The notes under the pieces are model-generated. The model was not told where the DNA came from. It saw nothing but the letters and a program-made list of their open reading frames with translations, and did not search any database. Made by a program: the position numbers and the translations under genes. 64,000 nucleotides of DNA from Brachypterus glaber. Taxonomy: Eukaryota > Arthropoda > Insecta > Coleoptera > Kateretidae. Below are positions 33,318 through 44,200 of the stretch, piece by piece (the stretch's first letter is position 1; each line of letters opens with the position of its first letter). The stretch covers positions 42,125,550 to 42,189,549 of the forward strand of contig OY294044.1 of NCBI GenBank assembly GCA_958510825.1, written 5' to 3'.

Positions 33318-34319
33318 TTACTTTTCGGGATCACTTTGATCTGATTCGAATATCACTGATGGAGTTTCATTGTCACTATATATATCACATGCTTTTTCGT
33401 TGTCATCAGTACCCATCTTTTTAAGTACTTTTTTCTTGCTTTTTTCTTCGTCACTGGAACTAGATATACTATTTTTTTTACGTTTGCTGCCCATTTCTTT
33501 TTCTTTTTGTGCATCTTGGTTAGGGCACAAACTTTCTTGCGAATCCATATTCCACATTCTATCGTTCATCTTTATCATCTCATCTCTTACTTGATCTTTA
33601 ATTGGGACATTTTCTATTTCGTTAATTTCCTCAATCACTTTATCTATTTTAGACACTTTTTCTAGATCCTCTATAACTGGTGACGTCCCAGAAACCATCG
33701 ACGCATAGGATACTGTACCATGGGGAGCATTGGGACGGGTAATATTTCGGATAAATCTATTGGGGCAATCTTTTCTTACGTGATTCGGTTCATCACATAT
33801 CATACAGGTCTTGATTTGTCCATGATAAGTAACCAATGACATATAACCATCTATTTTAATATATGATGGTACTTTAGTTTTCATTGAAATGGTAACAGTT
33901 CTAATACCGCTATAGATAGGGTAGATTATATCTTCTCCTATGTATTTTTCATCAATGACATCTTTTACTTTTCCATATTTCCCTAGGTATTCCTTAATTT
34001 TACATTTTTCCATTTCCCACGGTAAATCATATATTCTCAATTTTGTTTCATCTTCATCTTCAGATAAACCAATTTCATATTTGTCTTCTTCATCTTCATA
34101 ATATATTTTGCAATTTTCATATTTTCTCAAAACTTTATCCATTAAAATATTTGATTTTATTACTGCTTTACTTTTAATATGATCCCACTGTATATATATA
34201 AGTTGATCAATACTAAATTCAAAAGTCGTTTTAATCCACTTGTGTAGCGTAATAATTGACGGTTTTTTCTTGACATATTTAAAATCAAGAAATATAGTAT
34301 TTTCCTTTATCACTGGCAT
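33318..34319 (-). CDS. LINE ORF1: RRM-like and CCHC nucleic-acid-binding protein
   Basis: 333 residues from ATG 34319. An RRM-like segment lies around 92-150 (KLRIYDLPWEMEKCKIKEYL, GKYGKVKDV). A zinc knuckle CMICDEPNHVRKDC has Cys172, Cys175, His180 and Cys185. The C-terminal third is acidic and then basic, with a KRKKNS..SSSSDEEKSKKK patch (about 279-297) that could act as a nuclear localisation signal. It ends in a Ser/Asp/Glu-rich tail. By analogy with other LINE ORF1 proteins it should coat element RNA in a ribonucleoprotein. Its stop lies 164 bp before the ORF2 ATG, so ORF2 would need reinitiation or internal initiation. Confidence 0.88.
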   Translation of the reverse strand: MPVIKENTIFLDFKYVKKKPSIITLHKWIKTTFEFSIDQLIYIQWDHIKSKAVIKSNILMDKVLRKYENCKIYYEDEEDKYEIGLSEDEDETKLRIYDLPWEMEKCKIKEYLGKYGKVKDVIDEKYIGEDIIYPIYSGIRTVTISMKTKVPSYIKIDGYMSLVTYHGQIKTCMICDEPNHVRKDCPNRFIRNITRPNAPHGTVSYASMVSGTSPVIEDLEKVSKIDKVIEEINEIENVPIKDQVRDEMIKMNDRMWNMDSQESLCPNQDAQKEKEMGSKRKKNSISSSSDEEKSKKKVLKKMGTDDNEKACDIYSDNETPSVIFESDQSDPEK

Positions 34320-34393
34320 TTCACAGCACGTGCTTTATTGAATTTTTATTGATTTTCGGCGATACGTACTCGATCAAGTATCGGTGCAGACTG

Positions 34394-36600
34394 ACATGTT
34401 ATTGAAATATAAATATGGGGTACAATTACAAAGGCTGTTAAAATGTGCAAAACTATAGCAGTTTTTGCAGTGTACATATTTTGCTAGCAAGGGTTACACT
34501 GCAGTGCACTCTGAAAATCTTAGCAAGTATAACTATGTATTAATCGAGGGTTTTTAATAATACTTATAAAGAGATTTAATTATCCCATCCCCTTATATTA
34601 CCGCATATCACTTGAGTAAAATAATTGTCAATATTTCCTGCAATATTATGGGAGTTTTTACAATGAATTTCGACAGCCAGAAAATTCCATTCGATGGCGA
34701 ATATGTAAAACAGACCTACTTTTAACTTACAGGATTCAAATATGCCTACCTCCTTGCCCCACTATTACAAAAAAAAACTAATTATTTTTACATATTATTG
34801 GAATGTAAATATTACCCAAAAAGCTATGGTAGTTTTTATAGTTTGGTAGTCAGGGAGTTACATTTATTTGCAGAAGAAATATTTATTAATCAGCGAATTT
34901 TAACTATCCCATGATAATAAAGACATATTATTTTACATATTACTGTAATAAAAAATTGGTAAAGTGGGGCAAAATCTTTGTAAAGCGGTTGTAAATATCT
35001 CCTACTAAAGCGGTTTTTACAGTGTATTTCTATTTTATTCATTTGTGGAATTATAATCTTATTATATTTTAATTATCCCATACCATAGACCAATCGTACT
35101 GAATCTGGTAATTACAAAAAATACTAATTAATAGATTTTATACTAAAATTACAGATGTAAATATCGTCTGAAAACTATAGCGATTTACAGTGTATTTCGG
35201 TATAGTAGCCAGGGTGTTTCATTCATTTTTGGAACTGTAATCTTATTAAAATTATATATTAATCAAGGGATTTTAGTTATCCAACACGTTTGCCCCACTA
35301 CTGTAACAATCTTACATAAATATAAGGTAAAATCTTAGCAAAATTATTACAGCATAATAAATAGCATAATAAACAACTTCTGCGGTTTTTACAATGTATT
35401 TCGGAAGCCAAAGAGTTTCATTAGTTCGTGGAATTGTAATATTAATAAATTAACATATTAATCAACGGATTTGAATTATTCCACCTTTTATCCCCCACCG
35501 TGCTACTGAAAATTACATTAAAAAAATTTACAACTGTAACATAAAGGGCGTAAATATCGTGTGCAAAACTACAGCGGTATTTACAGTGTATTTTGGTAGC
35601 CAGGTAATTCCATAAAACGAATGAAATCGATGGTGGAATTGTAATCTTATTAAATTTACATATTAATCAACGGACTTGATTATTCCATCCCTTTGCTCCA
35701 CCACTGTGCTACTACAGATTATGTAAAAACTATTGTAACACAACTGTTACATATAAGGTAAAATCTTAGTAAAATTATTACAGGTTAGGAGTAAATATCG
35801 TCTGCAAAACTTTAGCGGTTTTTACAGTGTATTTTGGTATAGTAGCCAGGGTGTTCCATTCGTTTTCGGAACTCTAATCTTATTAAAATTACATATAATC
35901 AACAGATTTTAGTCATCCCACACCTTTGCCCCACCATCGTGCTACTAAATATAACATCAACTACTATAACAATCTTACATAAATATAAGGTAAAATCTTT
36001 TTATTTCAGCATAATAAATATCTTCTGCGGTTTTTACAATGAATTTCGGAAGCCAAAGAGTTTCATTCATTCGTGGAATTGTAATATTAATAAATTAACA
36101 TATTAATCAACGGATTTGAATTATCCCACCTCTTTGCCCCCCACCGTACCACTAAAAATTACATTAAAAAAAATAACAACTGTAACATAAAGGGCGTAAA
36201 TATCGTCTGCAAACCTACAGCGGTATTTACAGTATACTTTGGTAGCCAGGTAATTCCATGAAACGAATGCATTCGATGGTGGAAATGTAATCTTATTAAA
36301 TTTACATATTAATCAACAGATTTGATTATTCCATCCCTTTGCTTCACCACTGTGCTACTACAGATTATGTAAAAACTATTGTAAAACAATCGTTACATAT
36401 AAAGTAAAATGTTAGTAAAATTATTACAGGTTAGGTGTAAATATCTTCTGCAAAACTATAGCGGTTTTTACAGTGTATTTCGGTAGCCAGGGAGTTCCAT
36501 TCGTTCGTGGAACTGTAATCTTATTAAATTTACATATTAATCAACGGATTTTAATTATCCCACCCCCTTGCCCCACCGCCGTGCTACTGAGCACAACGCG
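34394..36600. repeat. Tandem array of ~200-bp monomers with three-monomer higher-order repeat
   Basis: About eleven diverged monomers share the order TTGCCCCACC.CCGTGCTACT, TGTAACA.AA..GTAAA, TCGTCTGCAAAACT.TAGCGG, TTTTTACAGTGTATTTCGG, TAGCCAGGG..TTCCATTCG, TGGAA.TGTAATCTTATTAAA and ACATATTAATCAACGGATTT. Monomer subtypes recur in order. A (TATAGTAGCC) is at 35201 and 35838. B (AAGCCAAAGAGTTTCATT) is at 35405 and 36050. C (GGTAGCCAGGTAATTCCAT) is at 35595 and 36241. The spacings are 637, 645 and 646 bp. The array begins with the right part of the monomer split by the LINE. The first 10 bases are the right target duplication. Confidence 0.85.
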
Positions 36601-36860
36601 TCGTCGTAATTTACATTAATCCAATAATTGCATGGAGGTTTGCTAATTAGAAATTCAAATGAGGTGGTGCTCGCAGTGAAACGCTGCCTCGCAGGAGGGG
36701 GTAAAGTGAGGACTCTCGGTGTGCCCGATGTTCACCCTTTCGCAAACCCCTTATTTCAGAGACCATCCCTACTAACACTACGCTCCTTTTGCCTTTGCCA
36801 TTGCTACACGAGTCCGAATTTAATCGATTTTCTATTATACAACTAACTACTCTTTATCGC
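36601..36860. other. GC-richer patch with open frame, unassigned
   Basis: The block after the array is notably less AT-rich (GGTGGTGCTCGCAGTGAAAC, GGTGTGCCCGATGTTCACCC). The plus frame 36628-36846 reads NEVVLAVKRCLAGGGKVRTL, GVPDVHPFANPLF. It contains a possible donor (GGAGGGG, GTAAAGTGAG). No family is recognised. It may be an exon relic or another repeat. Confidence 0.25.
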
Positions 36861-37540
36861 TATTCGTCTTTGCCGCTTCTTACATTGTCTTGTACACACA
36901 AAAATATCGTACTCACTCTGTAGTGTAGAATCTTCAGTTCCTGCTCTCTTATATTTCTTGCCGGAAATTAGGTCAAGTTTACACCACCTTTTCTTTACTC
37001 TATATAAAGCTTAGACAAAAGAAGTGGATAGCAGTAAAAGAGAAATGGTGACCCGAGTTAAATAAAAAATGTATCTCTATTCAACGAACAAAAATAATAA
37101 TATGTTCCCTTCCTACTCCAAATAATAATATTAATGTTTACGTCACTTTAACTTATGGAAATTTGATATGGGAGTTACATAGTGGGATACTAGTTATGTT
37201 GGGCCAAAATAAATTAAATTCCTTCTTATACCTAAGCTTTACACAGAAGAAAAATTAGCGATGTGGACAAAGGCTTTGGACCGGAGCACTAAAACGCTGA
37301 TACTTTTACTTTGTGATTAGTAATTAATACATTATTAAAAGGAGTGTGAGATATTCTTTAACAGAAATAGTGTTTTATAAATTAATGAAGAAGAACTATA
37401 GTTTTTTTAAAATTAGTAAAAATAAACATTTATTTTATTAACATGAAAATCGAGATAAAGGCGACTGTAGGCACTCGAGCAACTCTTTAACTAAACAATG
37501 GTAAAAACCCTAAATCGAAAAGTTTTTAGAAGTCTTTTAA
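36861..37540. other. No gene seen
   Basis: AT-rich sequence with no supported exon, repeat or RNA gene. Confidence 0.4.
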
Positions 37541-37549
37541 AAAAAACGC

Positions 37550-37740
37550 TCGGACAGGTCCATTTTTATTTTTAATTTTGAAAATTTTGGTGTAAAAAAT
37601 TTACAAAATTAAAAAATAAAAATCTACCTGTCAGACAGGTCCTGCCTGATCACTTCTTTAACTTCCCAGATAAAAGTTGAAGAAAAAAAAATGCTTGGAC
37701 AGGTCGATTTTTATTTTTATTTTGCAAATTTTGGTTTACA
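37550..37740. repeat. Hairpin plus partial direct repeat
   Basis: GGACAGGTCCATTTTTATTT (about 37553) pairs with AAATAAAAATCTACCTGTC (about 37616-37634). A direct second copy of the left arm (GCTTGGACAGGTCGATTTTT) starts near 37692. Confidence 0.6.
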
Positions 37741-37949
37741 CCAAATGTTATCACAGTGATTCCAGACTTAATATACACACTGTATATACATATATTTTTT
37801 CGATTATGGACAATAATAGACAATAATAGTAAACAACTACAAATACTGAACAAATAAGTAGTACCTATACATTTTTATATTTTAATTAAAGTCGGATTTC
37901 CAAAAATAATTTTAACTATTAGGTATTCTTAAAATTATTACAAACTGCA

Positions 37950-39236
37950 GTACTACAGAGTAAAAAATAAATGTAAAATAATGCAAAAATATCTTAGTTT
38001 ACCAATTAATTTTACATGTTTAATAAGAATTAAAAAATATATATATACAAATAGTTTTTTATTCTGCCTATTCCCAAGAAAAACAATTGATTACAAGTAA
38101 TTTTACTAAACATGACTAATTTTATTTCAGGAATTGTTGTAATGATAATATTAACAAATTAAAATAATTTAAAATTATAATTTATAATTTTTATAGACAA
38201 AATTACAAAATTAATGTAAAATTACAAAGATTTCCATTGATTTGCATCTATTATCTGTTACGCACTATGTAATTTTACAAAAAATTATATATCGGTTCAT
38301 GATATTTTACATACTTGTTGATTTTATGGAATATTTACCGAATCAGTTTATGGCAACCAGTTGCCATTTGAAAAATTCTGAAATTCTTTATTATTTTTAT
38401 TATAATTCATTATAATATGCTACTAGATTAAACAATATTATTTAATTTTGAAAAACTAAAAAAAAAATTGTAAACAAAATAAACATTAGGATAATTCATA
38501 TGAAAGAGAACAATAAATACAAGAATAATAAATACAATGTTTTAAGTTAGAAAGTTTGAATAAAAAGGAAAAACATTACTTGAAAGTTATAATATTGTTT
38601 TTTTGGGAGTTGTCTAAAACACATAATACCCATCAATCAAAAAGACAAAAATAAAACATTATTAAAATAAAAATAAATAAATAAGTTTAAAAGAAAACAA
38701 ACCACGAACATGAGCAATACTTCTTCCATGACGTAATCTTCAAAGTGGGTAGAATATTGTTTTTCTACATAATAAAAGACAAAAATAAAAATGTTACCTA
38801 AAAGGAAATAAAAAGGATTGTTTTGTTAAAACTGGTATGGAAATTTTCATTTTTTCTTTCTCGTAACTAAAATTTCAGTACTTATGTTTTGGTAAAATAC
38901 ATAAAAAAATCAAAATGGGAAAGCAATACATTGGTTTGGACTTTTAGATCGATTCGTAAAATTTTCCATAGAAGCAGTACCTAAGATAAAATACATCAAC
39001 ATTTAATTTACTGTAAAATTACATAGTCCGTAATTGATAATTGGTGTAAATCAATGTAAATCTATGTAATGTTAAATAATTTTATATTGTTGTCGTTATT
39101 TTTTGTATCTAGTTTAAATAAATTTACAGCAATTTAAGAAATTTTAACAGTCTGCCATTATATTACAATAAATGGTAAAACTACTTAGTATATTAAGGTA
39201 TTTTTATATTATGGTACATACATTTTTACCGTGTAG
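37950..39236. mobile_element. About 1.29-kb TIR element without ORF
   Basis: The left end TACTACAGAGTAAAAAATAA and the reverse complement of the right end GACTACACGGTAAAAATGTA are inverted repeats. The similarity continues inward in blocks (AAATATCTTAGT.TACCAA against AAATACCTTAATATACTAAG; GCACTATGTAATTTTACA against GGACTATGTAATTTTACAG). The interior is very AT-rich and encodes nothing. The ends resemble the GTGTAAAAA ends of family X and the TTTTTACAGTGTA of the tandem array. Confidence 0.55.
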
Positions 39237-39244
39237 TCTTGTTT

Positions 39245-39900
39245 TTACATTATATGAATATTTTGGCGGGGATTGTATAATACACATCGTAGGTATATAC
39301 ATAAAAAATGTGTATGGATATTATAGGGGGCCTTAAAGGGGGGTTGTGAGGGGTTTATGCGTGTAAAAAGTGGTATCTATAAGTAATTAAGGTTGCTTTG
39401 TTTTTATTACTTTCCCCAAGGAAAGTCTTGCGTTAGTAAAAAAATTTCGAAAAATATTTATTGCTTTTTTTACGTTTCTGGTGGTTTTATATCAAAAAAT
39501 ATGATTTCGGTCAAAAAAAAAATTCTGTCTGTCGGACGGTCTGTCGGTCTTTGTGTCTGCGAAATTTGTGACCACGATAACTCAAGAACGCTTCGGGCTA
39601 AAGACTTCAAATTTGGACCACAGATTGATTATCCAAAGTTCTAGACTGGGATTGTTTTTCGTAAAAATCAGGTTATGGTAAGGGTGGTAATGGGGTAAAA
39701 ACAATTTTTTTCAAAAACACATTTTTTTTTAATTTTTTTTTTCGGTTTAAGAAAAAAGAAACTTACAAAAATAATTTTTGATTTTAATGTAACTAGGGCT
39801 TTAGGAGAAAGTAATATTTTGTTGGCAGCAGTATTTTTTTATAAATATAATTCAAAACATAATAAAAAAATCTTAACATTTTTAGGAGAAAGTACTCTTG
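39245..39900 (+). repeat. Dispersed repeat family W, copy 2, with palindrome-family segment
   Basis: Bases 39390-39665 match the repeat at 10300-10645 (CTGTCGGACGGTCTGTCGGT, AAAGACTTCAAATTTGG, CCAAAGTTCTAGACTGGGAT). The continuation GGTTATGGTAAGGGTGGTAA and AGGAGAAAGTAATATTTTGT, TGGCAGCAG resembles the arms of the large palindrome (GGGTGGGGTAAGGGGGTAAA, AGGAGAAAGTATTATCTTGT, TGGCAGCAG). The two families therefore share sequence. Confidence 0.5.
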
Positions 39901-40670
39901 ATTGATTATTTTATGTTATGATTATAATGAATGTGATAGATAACATAGGCACACATAAAAAAATCTTCTGTGCCACATGTGCGACATATACATTCTCGTG
40001 TATTTTTGGCAACCGAACACGAATCCGATGTCAGTTTTGACCAATCAGGTCAGCGTTTCCAATAACCTCAAAAAAAAGTTGACAACTGGGGTTTATAAAC
40101 TGTTTTTTTGAGGTTATTTTTCCCCGAAAAATCATATTAGGGAGTAACATATTTTTGTTTTAATTTTGGCACAGGCACGGTAAATTTAACTTTTTCCTAA
40201 TAACCAAAAATAAATGCAAACTGGTTATAGAAATAACAACAAAATAATCAAGAACTCAAAACTTATCTGGACATTTTCGCAAAAATAAGTGAGCGCACTC
40301 ACGTGCTGTGGAACCGTATCGTTTTCAGTATTTTTTTTTTATCTTTCTTGTCATAAATCCTATTTAGTGACATTAAAAATATTTAAAACTATTTTTTTAA
40401 ATTAAGTTTTTTAGGTAAAAAAACCTAATCTAATACCTTGTATAAATATCTTTGTTTCTAATATGTTTGTTAACAATTATACGTTACTAAGTCGTTTAGG
40501 GAACTACATGCAAATACATTACTCAATTAATTCACGTGATCCAGCTCTACCTCATTCGCTTATCCTGGGTAACTTCGACAGATAAATTGTTTGAAAAAAG
40601 CAAGAAATTCACAACTGATATAGAAATAATTTAGTGAAATACAGTTGAATTTTATGAATTTAGATTACAT
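39901..40670. other. No gene seen
   Basis: AT-rich sequence. No open frame, repeat pair or splice pattern could be supported. Confidence 0.4.
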
Positions 40671-40675
40671 GTATA

Positions 40676-41637
40676 TGTTACCGGCAATGTAAAAAATCCG
40701 AATATGTGCGAAATGACTAGATACTCCGCAAACTGACCAATTTCCTAGACATTATACAAAATTACTACAACTTTGGGTGATTTGCGAATTTACTACGCTA
40801 TTTTTGACAATTTGCAAAATGCCTGCTAGAATAGTCAATCTGAAGCTTAAACATCTGTTATAGACCTATAATAGGTCTCACATCGTCTAGGTAATTTGAA
40901 GATGAATAACAAGACAATATTTAGTTTGCGTGTTAAATTGAAAAAGAAAACATTTGCTACATTTATTTTAGAGTAAAAGCTCAAAATTTGGTTAATGCCA
41001 GGATTGACGTTTTACCCAAGAATTACCAATTAAACGTAAACCAACGTTAACGTAAACCAATAATATGGGGCGTTGGTTTAAGTTAACGTTGGTTTACGTT
41101 AGTTTTGTGTTGGTTTGCTGTTTTTTTTTAAGTCCAAACGAAACATTAAAAAAAAAACTAAGTTAATTAAAAAACGCTTGTTATTAATAATATATTAATA
41201 TGATAAAATATTTATTTTTGCAGACATTAGAAAAGTAGCAACGACTATTTTTAAGGCATTCAAATTACCTAGACAATGTGAGACGTATCGATGTTTAACC
41301 TTCAGATTGACTAAATAGTCAATATTGCATTAGTCATTTTGCAGATTTCCAAAAATAGCGTAGTAAATTCGCAGATCACCCAAAGTTGTATTGATTTTGC
41401 ATTATTTATTGATATCGTTTTTCCCACCTTACTCGTTTAAATGAAATCATTTAAAAAAATCAAAACAAAAAGAAATAAAAATGTAAATATTTGAAACCTC
41501 GCGCCAACGTTAGAGCCGACCCGGCGCCTATGCGAGTACTGGAAATTCGCCGAGTACTGATAATGTCGTGAATTGGTCAGTTTGCGGAATATCTAGTCAT
41601 TTCGAACATTGCTGGATTTTTTACATTGCCGGTAACA
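40676..41637. mobile_element. 962-bp TIR element with TATA duplication
   Basis: The ends are TGTTACCGGCAATGTAAAAA and its exact inverted copy, flanked by TATA at 40672-40675 and 41638-41641. The arms also match through CGAAATGACTAGATA, CCGCAAACTGACCAATT, TTGGGTGATTTGCGAATT, TACTACGCTATTTTT, GTCAATCTGAAG and GTCTAGGTAATTTGAA, roughly 250 bp per arm with indels. The centre holds a second palindrome (about 41036-41096: CGTAAACCAACGTTAACGTA against TAAGTTAACGTTGGTTTACG). There is no ORF. A TWTA duplication is seen in Chapaev-type elements, but the TIR was not matched to one. Confidence 0.75.
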
Positions 41638-41924
41638 TATACACATTACACGTCCTTACCTTTGTGGATAGTTGAAATTTGAAAGTAAAATATTTTTTTT
41701 TTTGCTAAATTTGATATTTTTTGGGGGCACAGTGGAGGCAGGAGGCAAGGGAAGGATTTTTTAATAAGAAAAAAACGAAAATAAAGCATCATGAAATCTG
41801 CTACTATAACTTGGTTCCTTATCGACTTTTGATTGAGGACAACATAAAAAATAATCCTGAGGCAATTTTGTTTTCGCAGTGGGCAACAATTAAATTTTTC
41901 CATAAAAAGAAAATAATAGTTATT

Positions 41925-42045
41925 TATGGTTCTAGTGGGTAAAGTAAGATATTGTCCACGAGAGAATGTTTGACCGGCGAAGGTCCTAGGCCGAGTGTGT
42001 CAATATTCTTGAGTGGACAATATCTAATTACCCACGTGTGCCATA
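41925..42045. repeat. Hairpin repeat family H, copy 1
   Basis: TATGGTTCTAGTGGGTAAAG, TAAGATATTGTCCAC pairs with GTGGACAATATCTAATTACC, CACGTGTGCCATA. The loop has its own short stem (TTGACCGGC..GCCGAGTGTGTCAA). It lies 36 bp before the ORF of the Crypton-like fragment. Copy 2 is at 47080-47173. Confidence 0.65.
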
Positions 42046-42081
42046 CAAAATTTTATCCAATACATTTGTAATCATAAGAAA

Positions 42082-42387
42082 ATGCGATCTTTAATAATGC
42101 TTTTTTATGTACACACAATGTTTTATTTTATTATGGCCGCTGACAAAGTAGGCGGCTACGGTACAAAAAAAAACAATTGCAAGGTTGATAGTTTAAAATC
42201 AAGATTTATTTTAGCGCGTGGAGTCATTTCCAAATTAAAATTGGACTTTAAAGATGAAAATAGTGTTTTTGTACCTGAGGACGTTCTAAAAGAAGCGAAA
42301 GTGGCTACTTTAAATACTATACCACCCAAATCAAAAGAAAAATACGAACGCGAGTATTTTTTTTTTTTGATAATTATCAAAAAATGA
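42082..42387 (+). pseudogene. Crypton-like tyrosine-recombinase N-terminal fragment
   Basis: The frame from ATG 42082 (or 42133, MAADKVGG) reads VDSLKSRFILARGVISKLKL, FVPEDVLKEAKVATLNTIPP and KSKEKYEREY. It resembles the N-terminal, SAM-like core-binding segment of Crypton-derived tyrosine recombinases found in many insects (recalled). The similarity ends at a run of 12 T at 42359, after which only FFFLIIIKK follows. The catalytic Arg, His-x-x-Arg and Tyr of the recombinase domain are absent. It is a truncated copy, not an active enzyme. Confidence 0.5.
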
Positions 42388-42399
42388 TAAAAAAATTTC

Positions 42400-43370
42400 A
42401 ATTTTGAAGTTACGATTGCAAGTTTATGGCTTTAAAAAATTCAACATTGTTACTGTTTATTTTAGCCGTTTGGCTCGTAAGATCAATTAAATGGGATCCC
42501 GGGATAAACGCATAGACCCCAATCACTAAAATATAATTATTTTGTGAAAAAACTGCCTTTTCCAAAAGAGTGGGGTAAAAATATTACCTCATGTTGCTAG
42601 GGGTGACGTGGGACAATTTATAAACAATGAATACAATGTCAATTTTCTTAAATTGACTACATTAATCTGTCTTTATATTGCTATATTGGATAAAAATATT
42701 TACTCTCTCCTTATGGTAATGTTTACGCTGAAACCAAATATGTTTTCAGAATGTTTCTATCTCGTTTGGTTTTAATTTATCATAGTAATTTAATTTAGAA
42801 TGTTTTCAGAAAGTTTCTATCTCATATTTTTTAAAAAACCTCTCGATAGATTTTTTTATTTTTGCCTTTAATGATCCTTAGGTTCAAATCGATTTATTGA
42901 AAAAAATGGCTTTATTTAAAGATCTACCATCTACCGCTCCGGGTATAGTGTAAGTGCATCAATAAAATTTATTTAATATAGTGCCTAAATAGAAAAGCCT
43001 ACCTAAAATTGGTATAGGTAATAAAAACCTCTTTAAAATCTCCCTTAATTTCTTTGGTTAAAAAAGTGTAAAAAAATATGTTGAAGCAACAGTTTTATTC
43101 AATTTTTAATATTGTTGAACCAACACAAATACTGAAGGAAGACGCGAGGCCCCTGTCGACAGAAGTGAATGAAATAAAGTGAAAGTATGCATAAAAGGAG
43201 AGAGAAGGAAGCGTAGTAGTAAAGCTTATCCCGTTGCATATCGGTTTGATGGCTTGTAAAAAAGCTCCCGTAAAGATATATAATGCTTTGTGTTCTAGTG
43301 TATAATCTTCGCACTATTCAGTTAACAACTAAAAAATGTGCCGTTCTATTAAGCAAAGACCTATTAAAAA
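42400..43370. other. No gene seen
   Basis: AT-rich. A short direct repeat (AGAATGTTTTCAGAA, AGTTTCTATCTC) lies near 42745-42820. The minus frame 43099-43314 is not convincing. Confidence 0.35.
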
Positions 43371-43380
43371 AAAAATTAAA

Positions 43381-43906
43381 GCAGACTAACATCCCTACTC
43401 TCAATTTCCCTACTACCTAACTTCCCTACTCCATAACCTCCCTACTCTATAACATCCTTACTCTATAACATCCCTACTCCATAACATTCCTTCTCCCCAA
43501 TAACCCTACTCCGCACTATATGCACTCGATTAGTCACTTAAAAATAGATAAGTGGTTCTCGGAACAACGAACTCTCTTCTATATAATTTTATAGTTTTTC
43601 TACAAAGTGATCGTCTATAGGTAAAATTATAGAATAATCGAAAATTTGTTAATTTAAATAGTCTCTTTACGCACGCCCCATTACTCGTTCTAATAAATGA
43701 GTAATTAATAAACTATATACATATTTGACAATGATATGAAAAATATTTTTTTGAGTTATTTCAAGTGGCTAATCAAGTGCATAAAGTGCGGAGTAGGGTT
43801 GTTGGGGAGTAGGGATGTTACAGAGTAGGGATGTTATCGGTGTAGGGTTGTTGTAGAGTAAGGATGTTTGGGAGTAGGAAAATTAAGAATAGGGCTGTTA
43901 GTTTGC
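43381..43906. mobile_element. Foldback element with arms of short tandem repeats
   Basis: The left arm runs from GCAGACTAACATCCCTACTC and consists of 15-18-bp units such as CATCCCTACTCTATAA, about eight copies to 43510. The right arm (43763-43906) is its inverted copy (GGAGTAGGGATGTTACAGAG and so on) and ends ..AGTTTGC. The arms extend inward to GCACTCGATTAGTCACTT and its inverse (AAGTGGCTAATCAAGTGC). The middle 43546-43762 is single-copy with no ORF. This architecture matches the Drosophila FB type of element (known from literature); relatedness is not shown. Confidence 0.75.
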
Positions 43907-44024
43907 CGAAATTACAATTATAATTCATTTTGATTGAAAGTAAATAGGACTTTTTCTACTTGAAGGTAAACAAAATTACAGGTTCCTACTTCTTTCGATG
44001 CTTGATACTTGATACTTGTTAGGT

Positions 44025-44200
44025 CGGCTAGCGTGAGTTCGATTCTTACTTAATTATTAACTAAAATTTTGCGAAGGCGACAGGTAAAATGGAGTCACCT
44101 TCCTAAAAACTGGTTTGAAAGTCATTTAAAGCCGGTGGTTCCCTCTACTACTAGCCCACACAACTCCTGGACTTGAATGCCTAATTAAGTAAAATAGTAC
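44025..44200 (+). repeat. SINE-like dispersed repeat, family Z, copy 2
   Basis: Order: GCTAGCGTGAGTTCGATTCT, GACAGGTAAAATGGAGTCAC, AAAGCCGGTGGTTCCCTCTA, CTACTAGCCCACA, and ending near CTAATTAAGTAAAATAG. Copy 1 on the opposite strand is at 6450-6660. GTTCGATTC fits a Pol III B box; the A box was not identified. Confidence 0.45.

Larger units (their letters stand above)
29754..34393 (-). mobile_element. Full-length L1/Tx1-type LINE, apparently intact
   Basis: A minus-strand element of about 4.64 kb flanked by the 10-bp duplication ACATGTTATT. It has a short 5' UTR (about 74 bp, starting near CAGTCTGCACCGATACTTG), ORF1, a 164-bp spacer to the ATG of ORF2, ORF2, and a 3' UTR of about 100 bp. The 3' UTR carries AATAAA (plus-strand complement near 29772) just before a poly(A) tail. 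Neither ORF contains a stop or visible frameshift, so the insertion is young and could be competent. The C-terminal CCHC and APE-type endonuclease place it in the L1/Tx1 assemblage by recalled features; the clade needs a tree. It has inserted in a tandem array. Confidence 0.9.

Noticed and set aside
34394..36600. Array as tandem promoter monomers of the LINE 5' UTR (as in mouse L1)
   Set aside because: The right target-site duplication lies between the LINE and the array, and a monomer fragment is also found left of the LINE, so the array is the target, not part of the element.
44030..44060. tRNA gene at the GTTCGATTC motif
   Set aside because: No acceptor stem, A box or cloverleaf can be drawn; it is better explained as a SINE-like repeat.
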